From positions 1 through 60,348 of IMG/VR virus record IMGVR_UViG_3300042090_000783: DNA of 60,348 nucleotides; one strand, given 5' to 3'. Under the pieces are notes generated by a model that saw only the letters and a list, made by a program, of their open reading frames with translations, made no database searches and was not told the origin of the DNA. Below, piece by piece: positions 30,713 through 38,955 of the stretch. Position 1 is the stretch's first letter. Each line of letters begins with the position of its first letter. Made by a program: the position numbers and the translations under genes. The stretch is from a virus.

Positions 30713-32398
30713 CTATGCGGCCGCCTTTCGAACCGCCGACAGCGGCGCTGCGATGCCGGCCTCGACCCACCAGGTCTGCCCCATCTCTGCTGTGGTGAGG
30801 TCCGGCGCCTGGTCGACCTTGCTGAGCGTCATGCCGACGATCACCGGCATATCGAGGCCAGCGAGGAGGCCGAACAGCCCGTTGCGGCCGGGATTGTCGA
30901 GCACGTCGGCGGCGTCGATGATGGCGAGCACGGAACCGTCGAGCTGCGCCATAGCGACCTGGAACAGCACGCGGACCCGATATTGCTCGGAAACGCTCAA
31001 CAGCGGGTAGGGACGCCCACCATAGGTCGCGCCGAGATTGTCGCCGAGGGCGACGACGCGCCAGCCGGCTTGCTCCGAGAGCGTGCCGAGTTGACGGTTG
31101 AACACCTCGAGGATCCGCAGCAGCTTGGTCCGTCTCACGCCGTCGTCCGCCAGCGCGTCGACGATGGCGATCTGACGCAGCACGCGATAGTGCATGTCCT
31201 CGGCTCTGCGCTTGCGGTCGATCATCTTCTGCACAGCCTCGGCCTGGACAACGGCCTGACGTGCCGTTGCAACCCCGTTGGCATCTCCGCTCTTGCTCCG
31301 CGCCGCGGCGAGGTCGGCCTGGGCCCGGCACGCCGTGTTGTGCGCTTCTTCCGCCTCGCGCAGCGCCCGGCGCGCAGCGGCGAGCGCCGTCTTGGCGCTG
31401 GTGTGCCTGCCTTCTGCGGTGGCGAGCGCGGTGCGGCGTTGCTGCAGTTCTTTTTCCGGTAGCCCAACGAAGGGCTCAATATGCCACTCGGCCGGCTTGA
31501 CCTGGCGCATGTGGACGAGGCCCTTGCAGTGCGGGCAGGGCAGGCCATGGCCCTGGGGCACGGCGGGGAGCGCGTCGAGGGCGGCCTTGGCCGCTGCCTC
31601 GGCTTTCTCGGCAGGGTCGACCGCGGCGAACGTTTCGTTGTAGCGTTTGCCCACCGCATCGGCGTCGGCCGCGGCCTGCTCCAGGCGCGCGATCTCGGCG
31701 TCGGAGAGGGCGGCGTTGACGAGCGCGCGCTCGAGCGCCCCGCGCGCATCAGCGACGCGCTGCGATGCCTTCTCGAGCGTCACGGCCTGAAGGTCGATCG
31801 ACCAGCCCTCGGGCTCCCAGCTCGCAGCGATCCTCGAACCGTAGCGTGCGTCGGTGATGTTCTCCCATTGACCCTTGAGCTTCGCGCCTTCTTCCTTGGC
31901 GGCGGCATGGGCGCCGTCCCAGCCGCGTTCCTCGATCAGCTTCCAAACCCGGTCGACCACGATCTCGCCGCAGCCGGAGTCGGCCAGAGCGAAGCCAAGA
32001 TCCTGGCGAGACGGTTCCGTCTTCAGATATTGGCCGATCACCTTGGCGCGCATCTTTTCGTCGAAGTCGAGCACGTGCGCGAGCCCGACGGCGAAGACGC
32101 TGGCGTGCGGCGGATCACCGTCGCTCATCAGGTCCGCCTTGGGATAGGAGAGCGCGACCTTGCCGCCATCGTCGGCGACTGTCACCGAGCCCTGTTGCGC
32201 GCCGGACCGGACGAGGCCCGACGCCCCCTTCTTGCCGAGCTCGGGCAAGATCAGCGCCTGCCCCGCGACCGCGCAGCCGATCGCCTGCAGGATCGACGAC
32301 TTGCCGGCACCGTTGGCGCCGACGATAAGCGCGATGCGCGAGACCTGCAGGTCAGCGCGCTCGCAGCCACGGATGTCTCTGACTTTGGCCTGGATCAT
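30713..32398 (-). CDS. SMC/Rad50-like ATPase with zinc hook
   Basis: The 561-residue product has a Walker A GANGAGKSSI near residue 28, long coiled coils, and a CPHCKG hook motif near residue 305, as in Rad50 and SbcC. The C-terminal ATPase half has a signature-like LLSVSEQYRVRVLFQ and a Walker B-like VLAIIDAADVLD. In the latter Ala stands where the catalytic Glu is normal. It probably works with the neighbouring annealing protein and Cas4-like nuclease in end processing or recombination. Confidence 0.82.
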   Translation of the reverse strand: MIQAKVRDIRGCERADLQVSRIALIVGANGAGKSSILQAIGCAVAGQALILPELGKKGASGLVRSGAQQGSVTVADDGGKVALSYPKADLMSDGDPPHASVFAVGLAHVLDFDEKMRAKVIGQYLKTEPSRQDLGFALADSGCGEIVVDRVWKLIEERGWDGAHAAAKEEGAKLKGQWENITDARYGSRIAASWEPEGWSIDLQAVTLEKASQRVADARGALERALVNAALSDAEIARLEQAAADADAVGKRYNETFAAVDPAEKAEAAAKAALDALPAVPQGHGLPCPHCKGLVHMRQVKPAEWHIEPFVGLPEKELQQRRTALATAEGRHTSAKTALAAARRALREAEEAHNTACRAQADLAAARSKSGDANGVATARQAVVQAEAVQKMIDRKRRAEDMHYRVLRQIAIVDALADDGVRRTKLLRILEVFNRQLGTLSEQAGWRVVALGDNLGATYGGRPYPLLSVSEQYRVRVLFQVAMAQLDGSVLAIIDAADVLDNPGRNGLFGLLAGLDMPVIVGMTLSKVDQAPDLTTAEMGQTWWVEAGIAAPLSAVRKAAA

Positions 32399-32413
32399 GG
32401 GGAAGATGTCCTT

Positions 32414-33484
32414 TCAGCTAAAGAGGGCGGGGCGGGGCTTGGTGTCGGGCGCGGCCTGCTGCTGGGGCTGAGGCTGTGACTGGCCCTGCGGCGGCTGACC
32501 GTCATCATCGATCGGCGGCTCGGGGCGCTGGTCTCCGGGCGGTTCAGTCTGCGGCTGGCTCGGCGGCGGGGCATCAGCCTTCGGAGCGCGGGCGCGTCGC
32601 TGGCGCTGTTGATCTTCGATCGCTGCGGGCTTCGGGTCTTGGCTGGGCGCGCCGCCGTCAGTTGCCGGGCTTGGCTCGGCGCGTTCCACCACGATGCCGA
32701 TGGCCTGAGCCGCCTGGGCGAATGCCGGCACCTTGCCCTCATGAGATGCCTGAGCAAGGCCGGAGATCTGATCCATCGTCAGATCGTTGACACGCTCCCG
32801 CAGCAACGGGATCGCGTGCTTGGTCGCGAATTGCAGGACAACCGAACGCTTCTGGTCGATGACGCTGTCTGTGATCGTGTCGTTCTTGCGCAGCTTCAAC
32901 ATCTCCTCCTTCCACCGGATCTGGACGTCCTGGGGGATGAGCGACAGGATCGCGTTGCGGTAGGCCTTGCTCTGCGCGATCGTCGAATAGTTCGGTCGTT
33001 CGTAGAGTTCGCCGTTCCGCTTGCGCTCGAAGCGGTTCTCACGGCGTTCGATCTGGACCGAATTGCCGGTCTTGATGTCGGCGATCTCGACGACCGCGCC
33101 GTAGAAATCCGGCTCATCGGCCAAATCGGGGATGACAGCGCAGCGCATCTCCATCGGCATGCCCTGTTGGGGGTAGCTGGTGAAGGTGAACAGCGCATCG
33201 ACCTTCTGCACGCTGGCGATCAGCCGGTGCTTCAAGCCGCCATAATGGGCCGCGAGATGGCGAGCGCCGATGACGCTGATGCCAGCGACTGTCGTGCCGG
33301 CGATCTCGAAGTTGTAGACGAACTTCGACGATCCAGCGCCGTGCAGGATCTCATCTTCGATGAGCTGGTTGTCGCGCTCGTCCATAACGTGGAACGCGTC
33401 GACGTCAAAGCCGCCAGAGGCATTGCGGACGGCCTCCAAAGTCTGGACGGAACGCGGGGAAACGAGTTGCGGTCGGGCGGACAT
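32414..33484 (-). CDS. Putative single-strand annealing / recombination protein
   Basis: From the ATG at 33484 (GAGGAG upstream) the product is 356 residues. The N-terminal 240 residues form one domain (FVYNFEIAGTTVAGISVIGA, then RENRFERKRNGELYERPN, then TIAQSKAYRNAILSLIP). The C-terminal 100 residues are Pro/Gln-rich and disordered, as in phage annealing proteins. The pattern resembles Rad52/RecT-type proteins only loosely. Position between SMC and nuclease supports the recombination role. Confidence 0.5.
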   Translation of the reverse strand: MSARPQLVSPRSVQTLEAVRNASGGFDVDAFHVMDERDNQLIEDEILHGAGSSKFVYNFEIAGTTVAGISVIGARHLAAHYGGLKHRLIASVQKVDALFTFTSYPQQGMPMEMRCAVIPDLADEPDFYGAVVEIADIKTGNSVQIERRENRFERKRNGELYERPNYSTIAQSKAYRNAILSLIPQDVQIRWKEEMLKLRKNDTITDSVIDQKRSVVLQFATKHAIPLLRERVNDLTMDQISGLAQASHEGKVPAFAQAAQAIGIVVERAEPSPATDGGAPSQDPKPAAIEDQQRQRRARAPKADAPPPSQPQTEPPGDQRPEPPIDDDGQPPQGQSQPQPQQQAAPDTKPRPALFS

Positions 33485-33491
33485 GCTGCTT

Positions 33492-34346
33492 CTACTCCTC
33501 TTCGATCTCTTGATGTTCGCGACAGAAGGTCGTGCCGAAGGCGGTGCACCATTTCGCGGAGCACAGCATCGACGATGGATTTGCCGGAAAGGCCCAGGGG
33601 TCGCCGGGCAGCACACCGCGCACCGGGTCGCCGCGCCGGAACGTCTGAAGATCGTCTTGGATATGCCGGATGATGTTGGTTGCGGCCGTCTCGGCGGCGG
33701 CGACGTCGTGCACCTGGCTGACCGCCCCCGGCTGCGGCTTCTTCAGGGGCACGCGCTGGACGAAGTCGATCCCGGCTTCCGTCACATCGATGCCGTTGCT
33801 GCGGCCGAGCAACGAATAGGCGCCAAGCTGGGGCTTGTGGTTGCCCAGCATCTTGCCGGTCTTCAGGTCGCGCACGCGGCCGGGCTCGCGCGCGATGACG
33901 TCCGATTGCCCGGACAGCACCACGCCTGGCGCGACGTCTGCCTCCATCCGCTCCTCGACGATCAGCGGCTGAATGTCGGGCGCGACGTCGTGGTGATAGA
34001 CGGTCGCCATCCGCACGACCTGGGTCTGCGCCTCGTTCAGCGCCGGTGTCTCGCGGTCGTAGAGCATGCCGTCCGCGGCTTCGGCCTTGACCGTCTCGAC
34101 CGCGGCGTCGTGGCAGGTGCTGAGCGGCGGCAGCGAGCCGGTCTTCGCCTTTTCGATCAGCATGACCGATGCGGCCTTGTGCACGGCCGTCCCGACGGCA
34201 GCGCCGATCGAGCGGGGCGAGTCCCTGAGGTCGTGGCCGGCGGCGATGATCTCGGCGCGGAACATGCGCGCTGCGCTGCGCCGCGGGCAATCGGGATAGC
34301 CGGAGAGCGACGAGGCGCGGATGATGGTCGGTGTTGCGGTGGTCAT
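33492..34346 (-). CDS. PD-(D/E)XK nuclease, Cas4/AddB-like with Fe-S cysteines
   Basis: The 284-residue product has the nuclease motifs GTAVHKA (His), VVLSGQSDVIAREPG and VRDLKTGKMLG (catalytic Asp and Lys), and QLGAYSLLG. One Cys lies near residue 20 (YPDCPRR) and three near the C-terminus (CSAKWCTAFGTTFC), which is the four-Cys Fe-S arrangement of Cas4 and AddB. It likely resects DNA for the annealing protein. Confidence 0.83.
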   Translation of the reverse strand: MTTATPTIIRASSLSGYPDCPRRSAARMFRAEIIAAGHDLRDSPRSIGAAVGTAVHKAASVMLIEKAKTGSLPPLSTCHDAAVETVKAEAADGMLYDRETPALNEAQTQVVRMATVYHHDVAPDIQPLIVEERMEADVAPGVVLSGQSDVIAREPGRVRDLKTGKMLGNHKPQLGAYSLLGRSNGIDVTEAGIDFVQRVPLKKPQPGAVSQVHDVAAAETAATNIIRHIQDDLQTFRRGDPVRGVLPGDPWAFPANPSSMLCSAKWCTAFGTTFCREHQEIEEE

Positions 34347-34465
34347 GCTGCGATCTCCGAAAGCAGTTGAGCGGTGTGGGCGAGCGTCCCGCCGATGCCG
34401 TTGCGCGCCAGGCGCTCGCCGGCGATGTCGTCGATGACGCGCAGCTTGCGAGGCGGCTTCGTCAC
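34343..34465 (-). CDS. Short early protein
   Basis: From a GTG at 34465 (GTGA overlap with the microprotein) the product is 40 residues (VTKPPRKLRVIDDIAGERLA). Its stop overlaps the nuclease start in ATGA. Coupling on both sides supports translation. Function is unknown. Confidence 0.5.
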   Translation of the reverse strand: MTKPPRKLRVIDDIAGERLARNGIGGTLAHTAQLLSEIAA

Positions 34466-34551
34466 AGCACCACCATGGCCACGATCGCCACCAGCACGAT
34501 GCCGGCGAAGGTCTGCGCGGCCCAATCGAAGATCTGCATCCCGCCGCTCAT
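34462..34551 (-). CDS. 29-residue single-span membrane microprotein
   Basis: ATG at 34551 overlaps the upstream stop, and the TGA overlaps the next GTG. The product is a short polar start (MSGGMQIFDWAAQ) followed by 15 hydrophobic residues (TFAGIVLVAIVAMVVL), so it should insert in the inner membrane. Lying just before the nuclease gene, it may be a host membrane effector. Confidence 0.5.
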   Translation of the reverse strand: MSGGMQIFDWAAQTFAGIVLVAIVAMVVL

Positions 34552-34745
34552 CGCATCGCGCTCCTCTCGGCCGCGTGATGCAGATGCACCGCGAGGCACC
34601 GCTGAAACGTCGTGGGCTCCGGCGCGCGCAGGTGAAGCGCGACCAGGACGCGGCGGACCACGGCCGGCCAGCGCGGCGGCTGGGCGCCCGGCTTACGGGG
34701 CCGGGGCGGGATGCGGAGGGATGAGCTTGGTGAGGGGAAGGTCAT
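34548..34745 (-). CDS. Short basic early protein
   Basis: The 65-residue product starts in ATGA overlap at 34745. It is Pro/Arg-rich at the N-terminus and has an amphipathic helix (RWPAVVRRVLVALHLRAP) with two His residues. Function is unknown. Confidence 0.5.
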   Translation of the reverse strand: MTFPSPSSSLRIPPRPRKPGAQPPRWPAVVRRVLVALHLRAPEPTTFQRCLAVHLHHAAERSAMR

Positions 34746-35284
34746 GGTGCCGGCTCCTCGATGTGCGTTGGAAGCGCGTAAAAGAGGGGCATCAGGACAC
34801 CCTCGCCGCCGTCGTCGAACCGAAAAGGCATCGGTTCCCTGACTTTGAGGTCGGCGCCGACCTCGATCTTCGGCAGACATTGCAGCAGGCGCACATATTT
34901 CGCGGAAAATGGCACGCCGCCGATGCCGACAGAGACAGACTCGGCCGGGACAGCGACGCCGGTGCCCTCGCAAGCCTCGCACTCGCAGGTGCATTGCGGG
35001 CAGTCGTGCTCGGTGCCTCGGCCGTCGCACTTTGAACACTCGGTCTCGCTGTCTGCGGGAGGCGGCACGTCGATGTTGCGAAGGGGTCGGAAGGTTACGC
35101 CATCAAGAGCGCGGACGACCCCTTTTATGTCCGGCGCGCTCGGGTTCTCGGCAATGTCGTCGCGTCGTGGGACGCGGACCAGAATGTGCCCGTTGGTCGC
35201 GATACTCCACCGTCCGGCGGACCACGGCCTATGAAGGGAGGGCCGCAACTTGTTGGTCGAACAAAACGGTTGCAGGTCGATCAT
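34742..35284 (-). CDS. Conserved phage protein with DnaJ-type Cys motifs
   Basis: The 180-residue product begins LQPFCSTNKLRPSLHRP and includes SIATNGHILVRVP, which recalls a sliding-clamp-like fold. A central Cys-rich stretch CSKCDGRGTEHDCPQCTCEC, then CEGTG, is a zinc-binding module inserted in that fold. It could load on DNA or bind replication proteins. Precise function is unknown. Confidence 0.62.
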   Translation of the reverse strand: MIDLQPFCSTNKLRPSLHRPWSAGRWSIATNGHILVRVPRRDDIAENPSAPDIKGVVRALDGVTFRPLRNIDVPPPADSETECSKCDGRGTEHDCPQCTCECEACEGTGVAVPAESVSVGIGGVPFSAKYVRLLQCLPKIEVGADLKVREPMPFRFDDGGEGVLMPLFYALPTHIEEPAP

Positions 35285-35406
35285 GGCGTCACCCGCTCGC
35301 CCAGCCGCACGATCTCGGCCGCCATCCGCTCGACGCTTCGGCCCAGGATCTCGGTCACCAGCGCGGCGGCGGACGTTGCGCGCTCGGCCAGCAGCGGGCG
35401 GCTCAT
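35281..35406 (-). CDS. Short helical early protein
   Basis: From the ATG at 35406 the product is 41 residues and helical (ATSAAALVTEILGRSVERMA). Its stop overlaps the next start (ATGA). Function is unknown. Confidence 0.5.
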   Translation of the reverse strand: MSRPLLAERATSAAALVTEILGRSVERMAAEIVRLGERVTP

Positions 35407-35407
35407 G

Positions 35408-35701
35408 TCAAAACTCGGTCTCTTCGACTGCCGGCACGGGCGTCGGCGGTTGTTCTGGCGCGGGCTCAACCTCTTCCTCGGCCGGCGCATCCAGCACACG
35501 GAACTCGATCTCCTCGCGGTCCGGTCCCACCTCCCAACGGGCGTATTTCAGCGGGTTCTTGTCGCTGTAGTCGCCGAACGCCGCGCCGACGCGGGCATAA
35601 GCGAGCGCGTCAAGCGGGTTGTCGGTCGGCAGGTCGACGACCTTCTCCGTCGTGCTGATGGTCGTGACCGTCTTCGTCGCCTTGATCAGGTAGCGGGTCA
35701 T
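35408..35701 (-). CDS. Small acidic early protein
   Basis: From the ATG at 35701 the product is 97 residues. The N-terminal half is a beta-rich domain (TRYLIKATKTVTTISTTEKV). The C-terminal 25 residues are acidic and Pro-rich (EEEVEPAPEQPPTPVP). It may bind DNA-associated host proteins. No family was recognised. Confidence 0.55.
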   Translation of the reverse strand: MTRYLIKATKTVTTISTTEKVVDLPTDNPLDALAYARVGAAFGDYSDKNPLKYARWEVGPDREEIEFRVLDAPAEEEVEPAPEQPPTPVPAVEETEF

Positions 35702-35711
35702 GCTCTGCCTC

Positions 35712-35936
35712 CTACGCCGCGATATCCGAGCTACGGCCAATCGCCGCCTTGCTCGGCAGCCAGAACCCGCCCGCGTCATCGCCGCGCGCCGGCATCTCGT
35801 TGCCCATCGTCGACAGCTCGGCGCCGTGCCAGTCGGTGGCGAACTCGGCGTTCAACCACTCCGCGGCTTCGGCCCAGGACGCGACGCGGGTGACGGGGAT
35901 GTCGTTGAGGTAGAGCGGTTTAAGGGTCGCGCTCAT
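35712..35936 (-). CDS. Small early protein
   Basis: The 74-residue product starts with an ATG overlapping its upstream neighbour. It has TRVASWAEAAEWLNAEFATD and a polar C-terminus. Function is unknown. Confidence 0.55.
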   Translation of the reverse strand: MSATLKPLYLNDIPVTRVASWAEAAEWLNAEFATDWHGAELSTMGNEMPARGDDAGGFWLPSKAAIGRSSDIAA

Positions 35937-36226
35937 GGCGTGTCCTGCGGGAGAAAGGATTTCAGGAAGGCGAGTTCCTCGACGGCCGCTCGGCGCTTCT
36001 CATCGCCTTCTTCTGGGGCATATTCCCATTTCTCATAGGGTGTTCTCACACAATACCGCCGCCCGGTTTTCTCTTTGATGGGACAGCCGTCGCACCGCTC
36101 TTCGTCGGGCATACCCGCGTAGTTGAACAGGTCACACAGCGAACAGTTGGAGTAACCTTTGCCGGCGACGACGCCTTCCCAATTCGCGATGCTGCCTTTG
36201 AGTGCGGCAAGCGTCTTCTTGTCCAT
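35933..36226 (-). CDS. Cys-rich small early protein
   Basis: The 97-residue product starts at the ATG 36226; a GTG one codon earlier is also possible. Five Cys are spread as CSLC, CDGC and a later C (RRYCVRTPYEKWEY), fitting a metal-bound domain. Similar small proteins occur in early regions of many temperate phages. Function is unknown. Confidence 0.6.
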   Translation of the reverse strand: MDKKTLAALKGSIANWEGVVAGKGYSNCSLCDLFNYAGMPDEERCDGCPIKEKTGRRYCVRTPYEKWEYAPEEGDEKRRAAVEELAFLKSFLPQDTP

Positions 36227-36543
36227 CACGCCGCCTCCCCTTTCCCCGCCATCCGCCCCCGCAACACCCGCGCCGACCGCTCCACATCCCAGCCCAACAG
36301 CAGATGCTCCCGCGCGAGCATCGCCAGCTCCTCGGAGCGCGACACGTCGATGCCGAGCCGGGCCAGCGCGTCGAAGCGATCGATGTCGCTCTCGGGCGGC
36401 GCGGTGAAGGCGCTCAGGATGTCGGCGACGGAGGCGCGGTCGAAGTCGGCGAAGGTCTCGGGGCGCTTGCGGGGCGGCAGATGCCGACGGGCGGACTCGG
36501 CGATGGCGAGCTCGGCGGCGGCCATGATGGATGCGAGGGACAT
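36226..36543 (-). CDS. Helical early protein
   Basis: From the ATG at 36543 the product is 105 residues, predicted wholly helical (SIMAAAELAIAESARRHLPP, then RLGIDVSRSEELAMLAREH). It overlaps the Cys-rich gene downstream. Function is unknown. Confidence 0.58.
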   Translation of the reverse strand: MSLASIMAAAELAIAESARRHLPPRKRPETFADFDRASVADILSAFTAPPESDIDRFDALARLGIDVSRSEELAMLAREHLLLGWDVERSARVLRGRMAGKGEAA

Positions 36544-36545
36544 GG

Positions 36546-37409
36546 TTAGGCGCTCCGCTTCAATTCGGTGCCGACGTTCAGCGTCGGGAATTCCTCGGGC
36601 GTCTTGCCCTGGCTGCGCCAACTCAAGGACTGGATTTTCTTCCCCTCTTTCGCCGCGTTCAGCGCCTTGAAGGTCAGCGCGATCGTCATCAGCGCTTCCT
36701 TGCGCTTGTGATGATCGGACGCGAAGTAGCAGCGCAGCCGGAAGAAGGGGTCGTTCACGCCGATGCCGGACGGGTCGATCAGTGTCTCGACCATCTGTTC
36801 GGCGAGCGCTTCGTTCCGATTTGCGGTGGCGTAGTAGGCGAAAGCCAGGATCGATGGATTGACTAGGTCTCGCAACTTCATGACGCGCTCAACCGCGCGC
36901 GCGATGCCGGGGTGGGCCTGAAAGGCTTCCTCGATATCCGAATTCTCGATCTTGTTCTGCGGCGCGGTGTAGCCTTCGAGAGCGCCCCGTTGCCACCGCA
37001 GCATCCAAGTCAAGGCCGACGCGATGATGTTGCGGTATCGGCTCGCTCCGTTGAGCGCGATCGTGTCGGCACCGGAACGCGGCTTGCGCAGCGTGTCGAT
37101 CGTTGCGAATGCGTCGCGCTCGATGCCATGGACGACGATGGTCTCGACGGCGATCTTCGATTCGATGATCGCCCAAAGACGGTGCTGCCCGTCGAGCACG
37201 TCGCCGCTGTCGGCGATTTTGATCGTGTCGCCATTGAAGCGCCATTTCCCGGCGGTGATCTGCCGCGAGATGCGCTGGACATGCTGATCGTTCAGCGGCC
37301 GGTTCAGTTGGTTGTGCTCAAGCATCGCCATCGCCATCTCGGGCGTCAGCGTCACGATCTTTGGGCCGTCGTTCTTACGCGGCAGTTTGGTCACGGTTGC
37401 TCCAGGCAT
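36546..37409 (-). CDS. ParB-like protein (DGQHR motif)
   Basis: The 287-residue product has the ParB/Srx nucleotide-binding core: LNRPLNDQHVQRISRQITAG, then GDVLDGQHRLWAIIES, then VHGIERDAFATIDTLRKP. The remaining 170 residues are helical. Such phage proteins are often called ParB-like nucleases. It is one of two adjacent ParB-type genes transcribed first from PL. A role in DNA binding or plasmid-like partition of the phage is possible. Confidence 0.75.
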   Translation of the reverse strand: MPGATVTKLPRKNDGPKIVTLTPEMAMAMLEHNQLNRPLNDQHVQRISRQITAGKWRFNGDTIKIADSGDVLDGQHRLWAIIESKIAVETIVVHGIERDAFATIDTLRKPRSGADTIALNGASRYRNIIASALTWMLRWQRGALEGYTAPQNKIENSDIEEAFQAHPGIARAVERVMKLRDLVNPSILAFAYYATANRNEALAEQMVETLIDPSGIGVNDPFFRLRCYFASDHHKRKEALMTIALTFKALNAAKEGKKIQSLSWRSQGKTPEEFPTLNVGTELKRSA

Positions 37410-38169
37410 GTTCGAACTCCTTCAGCCAAGCGCTGGCTTTGGTGAGGCGCGCGTCGACGAGGCCAGTCCGGTCGTGGCTGCGCGCGATCGACGCGACATC
37501 GGAGGGGAGGGGGAGGCTGGTAAGTTGGATCAGGGCCTCTTTGACGCGGCCCCAGACTTCGGCGTGCATTTGTTGGCGCTGGATGCGCTCAGGGTTCTTG
37601 CCGGCTAGCGCCATCGGCGTATCGCGTTTTTTGGTGCGAGCCTCCCTCGACTCGCCTTTGCGGATTTGGTTGGCGACGGTGCTAACTGCGGCGTCGCCGC
37701 GCTCGATGGCGGCAATCTCCTCGGCCGTACCCTCCGCAAGAACCTTCTTCGCACTCTGAACGGTGTGCCGATTAACATTGAGAAGAGCCGCGCTTTGGGC
37801 CGCCGTAAGCGCTCCCGGGGAAATTGGTGAAATTTCCCCATTTTCATTTTCGTGTCTGGTCGGGCGCCCAACTGGCCGCGTCGCCAGTCGCGCCGCGATC
37901 ATCGCCCGCTGGCTTTCGTTCAAATGCCGGCGATGCAGATTCATCGAAATGACGAAGGCTTCAGGGGAGCCCTCGCCATCCCATTCGACGACACGCGGCT
38001 CGATGCCGATTTCTTGGCAGGCGCGGAAGCGGTGGCGCCCGTCGAGGATCAGGCCCTCATGAACGACGATCGGTTCGCGCTGCCCGTGGTCGATGATGTC
38101 CTCGACGAGCGCCAGGAACTCGGCGTCCGTCATCGGGGGGATCAGTTCGGCGGCGGGATGCGGTTGCAC
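37375..38169 (-). CDS. ParB N-terminal-domain protein
   Basis: A GTG start at 38169 with GGAGAC before it is chosen because the longer frame would begin upstream of the PL -10 box. The product is 264 residues with ParB core motifs DGRHRFRACQEIG and SMNLHRRHLNESQRAMI, then an HTH region (TAAQSAALLNVNRHTVQSAKK). It resembles a real ParB more closely than its neighbour. As the first PL gene it may control replication or transcription. Confidence 0.75.
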   Translation of the reverse strand: MQPHPAAELIPPMTDAEFLALVEDIIDHGQREPIVVHEGLILDGRHRFRACQEIGIEPRVVEWDGEGSPEAFVISMNLHRRHLNESQRAMIAARLATRPVGRPTRHENENGEISPISPGALTAAQSAALLNVNRHTVQSAKKVLAEGTAEEIAAIERGDAAVSTVANQIRKGESREARTKKRDTPMALAGKNPERIQRQQMHAEVWGRVKEALIQLTSLPLPSDVASIARSHDRTGLVDARLTKASAWLKEFEHAWSNRDQTAA

Positions 38170-38199
38170 GAGGCTGTCTCCAGTGGGTGGCTGGAGAGA

Positions 38200-38240
38200 A
38201 CAATACATATCGTATCGGATCATGTCAATACAAAATGTAT
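38200..38240 (-). promoter_or_regulatory. PL promoter with operators O1 and O2
   Basis: On the minus strand TTGACA (38228-38223) and TATTGT (38205-38200) are separated by exactly 17 bases. Two identical-form dyads ATAC-N5-GTAT lie at 38203-38215 (O1, over the -10 edge and spacer) and 38228-38240 (O2, at and upstream of the -35). Their centres are 25 bp apart. Repressor binding would block the leftward early operon. Confidence 0.8.
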
Positions 38241-38299
38241 CGACCACAGGCGCAGCCGTGCTACCGTCGCCCCGTCAGAGCAACCTTTAGGAGCGGATC

Positions 38300-38572
38300 A
38301 TGGGCGAAGCGACGGACGGGACCATCCCGGTCAGCGCGGCGGACATTCTCGCGGAGCTAGCCGAGCGGGCCGCGCGCAGCGTCGATGCTCGCGCACGCCT
38401 GGGCGAGTTTCTGGATACGAAACCCATTATCGCCGCTTTGGAGATCGATGACGTCGCCACAATGCGGGCAGGGCGTACTATTGTGAACGATAAGCCAACT
38501 CAGCAGCTTATCGATTGTCTGCTGGCAATTCGCGCACTGGACAAGCAAGGAGACGGTTTCGGCGGCGTTTAG
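38300..38572 (+). CDS. Alternative rightward ORF antisense to the zinc-ribbon gene
   Basis: The 90-residue frame starts ATG with AGGAG before it. The first 30 codons have high-GC third positions, and the N-terminus is helical (SAADILAELAERAARSVDAR). The rest overlaps the better-supported minus-strand gene. Only one is likely to be real. Confidence 0.3.
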   Translation: MGEATDGTIPVSAADILAELAERAARSVDARARLGEFLDTKPIIAALEIDDVATMRAGRTIVNDKPTQQLIDCLLAIRALDKQGDGFGGV

Positions 38573-38578
38573 GCCCAT
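38357..38578 (-). CDS. Zinc-ribbon protein
   Basis: The 73-residue product has two CxxC pairs (VQCANCQQT and TPCPHCGDV) and a C-terminal GDNGFRIQKLAQACASIDAA segment that reads like a conserved domain. AAAGG precedes the ATG. Codon third positions are GC-rich throughout. It lies between the CI operon and PL on the same strand as both. Function is unknown. Confidence 0.6.
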   Translation of the reverse strand: MGLNAAETVSLLVQCANCQQTIDKLLSWLIVHNSTPCPHCGDVIDLQSGDNGFRIQKLAQACASIDAARGPLG

Positions 38579-38628
38579 GCCAGCCCTTTCTTTAATTTCT
38601 GCTGACGGCGCCCGTTATTTAACTCCCG

Positions 38629-38955
38629 TCATTTTGGGGCGCCTCGTGACGGCGAAAGCGACGGCATCGCAAGCTCGGCTTGATGGTCTGAAAACAAAAC
38701 CGGGTGCCATTCGTAGGTGAATGTCGCAGGTTCGTCCTTTTTCGCCGCTGCCACGGGCGCACGCACCAGGACCCAACTATGGCCGTTGCACTGATCGATG
38801 AGAATGTAGTCCGGCTCTATGTCGGACACGCGTTTGGTCGCGATCTCGAAACATCGGGACTGCTGGCTTTGCCCCGGATCGGTCGGCTCATCGGCGAGCG
38901 CGGCGACAGGCGCTCCCGCCAAGGCAGCCGCCAGGAAGAACGCCCTCACGTCCAT
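38629..38955 (-). CDS. Exported protein downstream of the CI-like repressor
   Basis: The 108-residue product starts near 38955 (ATG at 38961 or GTG at 38949 are alternatives) and overlaps the repressor stop. Residues 1-22 (RAFFLAAALAGAPVAALA) are a signal peptide. Two Cys follow in the mature protein (SRCFEIATKR and DQCNGHSW). As it is co-transcribed with the repressor it should be made in the lysogen, so superinfection exclusion or host modification is possible. Confidence 0.65.
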   Translation of the reverse strand: MDVRAFFLAAALAGAPVAALADEPTDPGQSQQSRCFEIATKRVSDIEPDYILIDQCNGHSWVLVRAPVAAAKKDEPATFTYEWHPVLFSDHQAELAMPSLSPSRGAPK

